Assembly: GCA_003485905.1 (NCBI GenBank)
Contig: DNHK01000428.1
Location: 1-6,270 of the forward strand
Direction of reading: 5' to 3'
Origin: Gammaproteobacteria bacterium
GTDB taxonomy: Bacteria; Pseudomonadota; Gammaproteobacteria; Arenicellales; Arenicellaceae
DNA length: 6,270 nt
Of this stretch, positions 5,166 through 6,270 are shown in pieces. Both the position numbers and the translations under genes were made by a program. The notes beneath the pieces are model-generated. The model searched no databases. It worked only from the letters and a program-made list of their open reading frames with translations, and was not told the origin of the DNA. How positions within the stretch are numbered: the first letter of the stretch is position 1; the number at the start of each line of letters is the position of its first letter.

Positions 5166-6270
5166 TCATCCCCCCGAAAGCTTATTTTCATCTAGGTTTT
5201 CACTGCTAATTAAGCTGGCGCTAATGTTAGTGAGATTAAATCCGTAAACTTCAAATACCGACATCAAGGCCTGGTTCTCATCGGCTTCTAGTTTCATTCT
5301 CGCAAGAATATCTGATGCGACGGCTAAGTCGGACATTTCCATTAACCCTGCATCGCGAGTCCCGGCCAGAATAACTATCTGGCTGTCCTCTGCCACAGAA
5401 AAACTCGAGATAATGCCGTAGTCGACAAAGTTTCGATCCTCCTCGGCTTCAATAAAGTCACTGGTGTACCGCTCGGTAGTTTCCGTATCAACTAACTGAT
5501 CGTAAGAGTAACCAACATCAAATCGTGAAGCAGAAAAGGTGTACGCTTCTAAAACATCCAAGCCACTAATGTAGCCAATATAAATCACGTGGTTTGAGCG
5601 TAAGTCTTCGGCACTAAACTCTGACATCATTGTGATTCGAGGGCTTTTGCCTGACCATTGCAAGATCTCCTGAACTCGCGCGATTGCATAAGCACTGCCG
5701 CGCGGAAGGTAGGTGAGCCCGACATCGAACCGAGGGTCAGCAAACGCTGCATTGTCGTCTATCTGATTTAGCTCTTGGCGAAGGTCAAATGCTGAATTTA
5801 TGTCGAACTCTCTTACTAACCGGATTTCGCCGTTAACCGCGGTTTCGCCAAAGATGTAATAGTCACCTACAACAACCATCACCGGTTTGTTATCTGAAAC
5901 GATGCCGCCCCAAAATAATTGCTGTTCCTTGCTAAACCCTTGGTCTTGGGGGCTTGTTTTGCTAACAGCGATATAACCCAGCAGTGCTACGCACAGTAGC
6001 ACAAGCCCCAGTGGCAGTAATGTACTCCCGCCGGGTTTGGAAGGTTGAGCCTCAGCGTTAGTTTGCTCGTCGGGTCGAACTCTTTCAGCGATAAGTCTAT
6101 ACGTTCCCTTAGGAATACTTAGTCGAACGCTTTCCTCTCTTCCGGGCCCATCGTAGTAGGTCTGCAATTTCTGACGCAGCTTGTAGACATAAACTCGAAC
6201 CGCGGAATCGGAGGTAACGTCAAAATCATCAGCTTTATTGAAAACGTCAATCGCGATTGATAACTCACTG
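5166..6270 (-). CDS. ToxR/CadC-like membrane-anchored regulator (5' end beyond the window)
   Basis: The frame is open from the right edge to the TGA at 5166-5168: 367 residues are visible and the N-terminus is missing. Visible residues 1-60 look like the end of a winged-helix-type DNA-binding domain, with VFNKADDFDV, SDSAVRVYVYKLRQKLQTYY and the wing-like RLSIPKGTYRL. A polar linker with Pro, Gln and Glu follows, then one transmembrane helix at about 82-102 (bases 5964-6026, LLPLGLVLLCVALLGYIAV), then about 265 extracytoplasmic residues. That domain has VMVVVGDYYIFG, LPRGSAYAIARVQEILQWSG, HVIYIGYISGLDVLEAY and a late QIVILAGTRDAGLMEM stretch. This alternating strand-helix pattern resembles the variable sensing domains of similar regulators. 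No cyclase, kinase or TPR output is visible. Such proteins bind DNA while sensing an external signal. The target and signal are unknown. The gene converges on the lemA group, so control of that group is possible but not shown. Confidence 0.8.
   Translation of the reverse strand, partial: SELSIAIDVFNKADDFDVTSDSAVRVYVYKLRQKLQTYYDGPGREESVRLSIPKGTYRLIAERVRPDEQTNAEAQPSKPGGSTLLPLGLVLLCVALLGYIAVSKTSPQDQGFSKEQQLFWGGIVSDNKPVMVVVGDYYIFGETAVNGEIRLVREFDINSAFDLRQELNQIDDNAAFADPRFDVGLTYLPRGSAYAIARVQEILQWSGKSPRITMMSEFSAEDLRSNHVIYIGYISGLDVLEAYTFSASRFDVGYSYDQLVDTETTERYTSDFIEAEEDRNFVDYGIISSFSVAEDSQIVILAGTRDAGLMEMSDLAVASDILARMKLEADENQALMSVFEVYGFNLTNISASLISSENLDENKLSGG

Noticed and set aside
6165..6167. TTG at 6167 as the true start of the regulator
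   Set aside because: The frame continues upstream with family-typical sequence (VRVYVYKLRQK) to the window edge, so this codon is an internal leucine.

Overview
The window looks like a chromosomal segment from a moderately AT-rich Gram-negative bacterium, most likely a marine-type gammaproteobacterium. Three things point that way: several Sec signal peptides, a lipoprotein, and a small protein resembling the gammaproteobacterial DUF5062 family. The taxonomic call is inference from gene families only; there is no rRNA or other marker. I see no mobile element, CRISPR array, tRNA or rRNA. No gene-free stretch exceeds 300 bases; the longest gaps are about 120 to 180 bases.

Left part (1-2560, minus strand): three exported proteins of poorly understood function lie in a row and read right to left. 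They are an NHL-type beta-propeller (1340-2560), a small DUF6152 protein (819-1214) and a conserved uncharacterised secreted protein that runs off the left edge (1-761). A plausible sigma-70 promoter lies upstream of the propeller gene, and a perfect 11-bp stem-loop separates the first two genes. All three products should work outside the cytoplasm. The mature DUF6152 protein would begin with two histidines, which suggests metal binding. This cassette is the best candidate in the window for an undescribed system.

Middle part (2738-5085, plus strand): a small DUF5062-like gene diverges from the propeller gene. It is followed by a tight lemA / TPM / TPM group: a LemA lipoprotein (3131-3715), a YgcG-like exported and membrane-anchored TPM protein with a glycine-rich tail (3740-4594), and a short TPM protein without a signal peptide (4594-5085). 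The last two genes overlap by one base, and the ribosome binding site of the second lies inside the final codons of the first, so translation is probably coupled. The set is a recurrent envelope-associated cluster whose biochemical role is unsettled.

Right part (5166-6270, minus strand): a convergent gene, cut off at its 5' end by the window edge. It encodes a ToxR/CadC-like one-piece regulator with the end of a winged-helix-type DNA-binding domain, one transmembrane helix and a large extracytoplasmic domain. An AT-rich hairpin between the convergent genes may end transcription in both directions.
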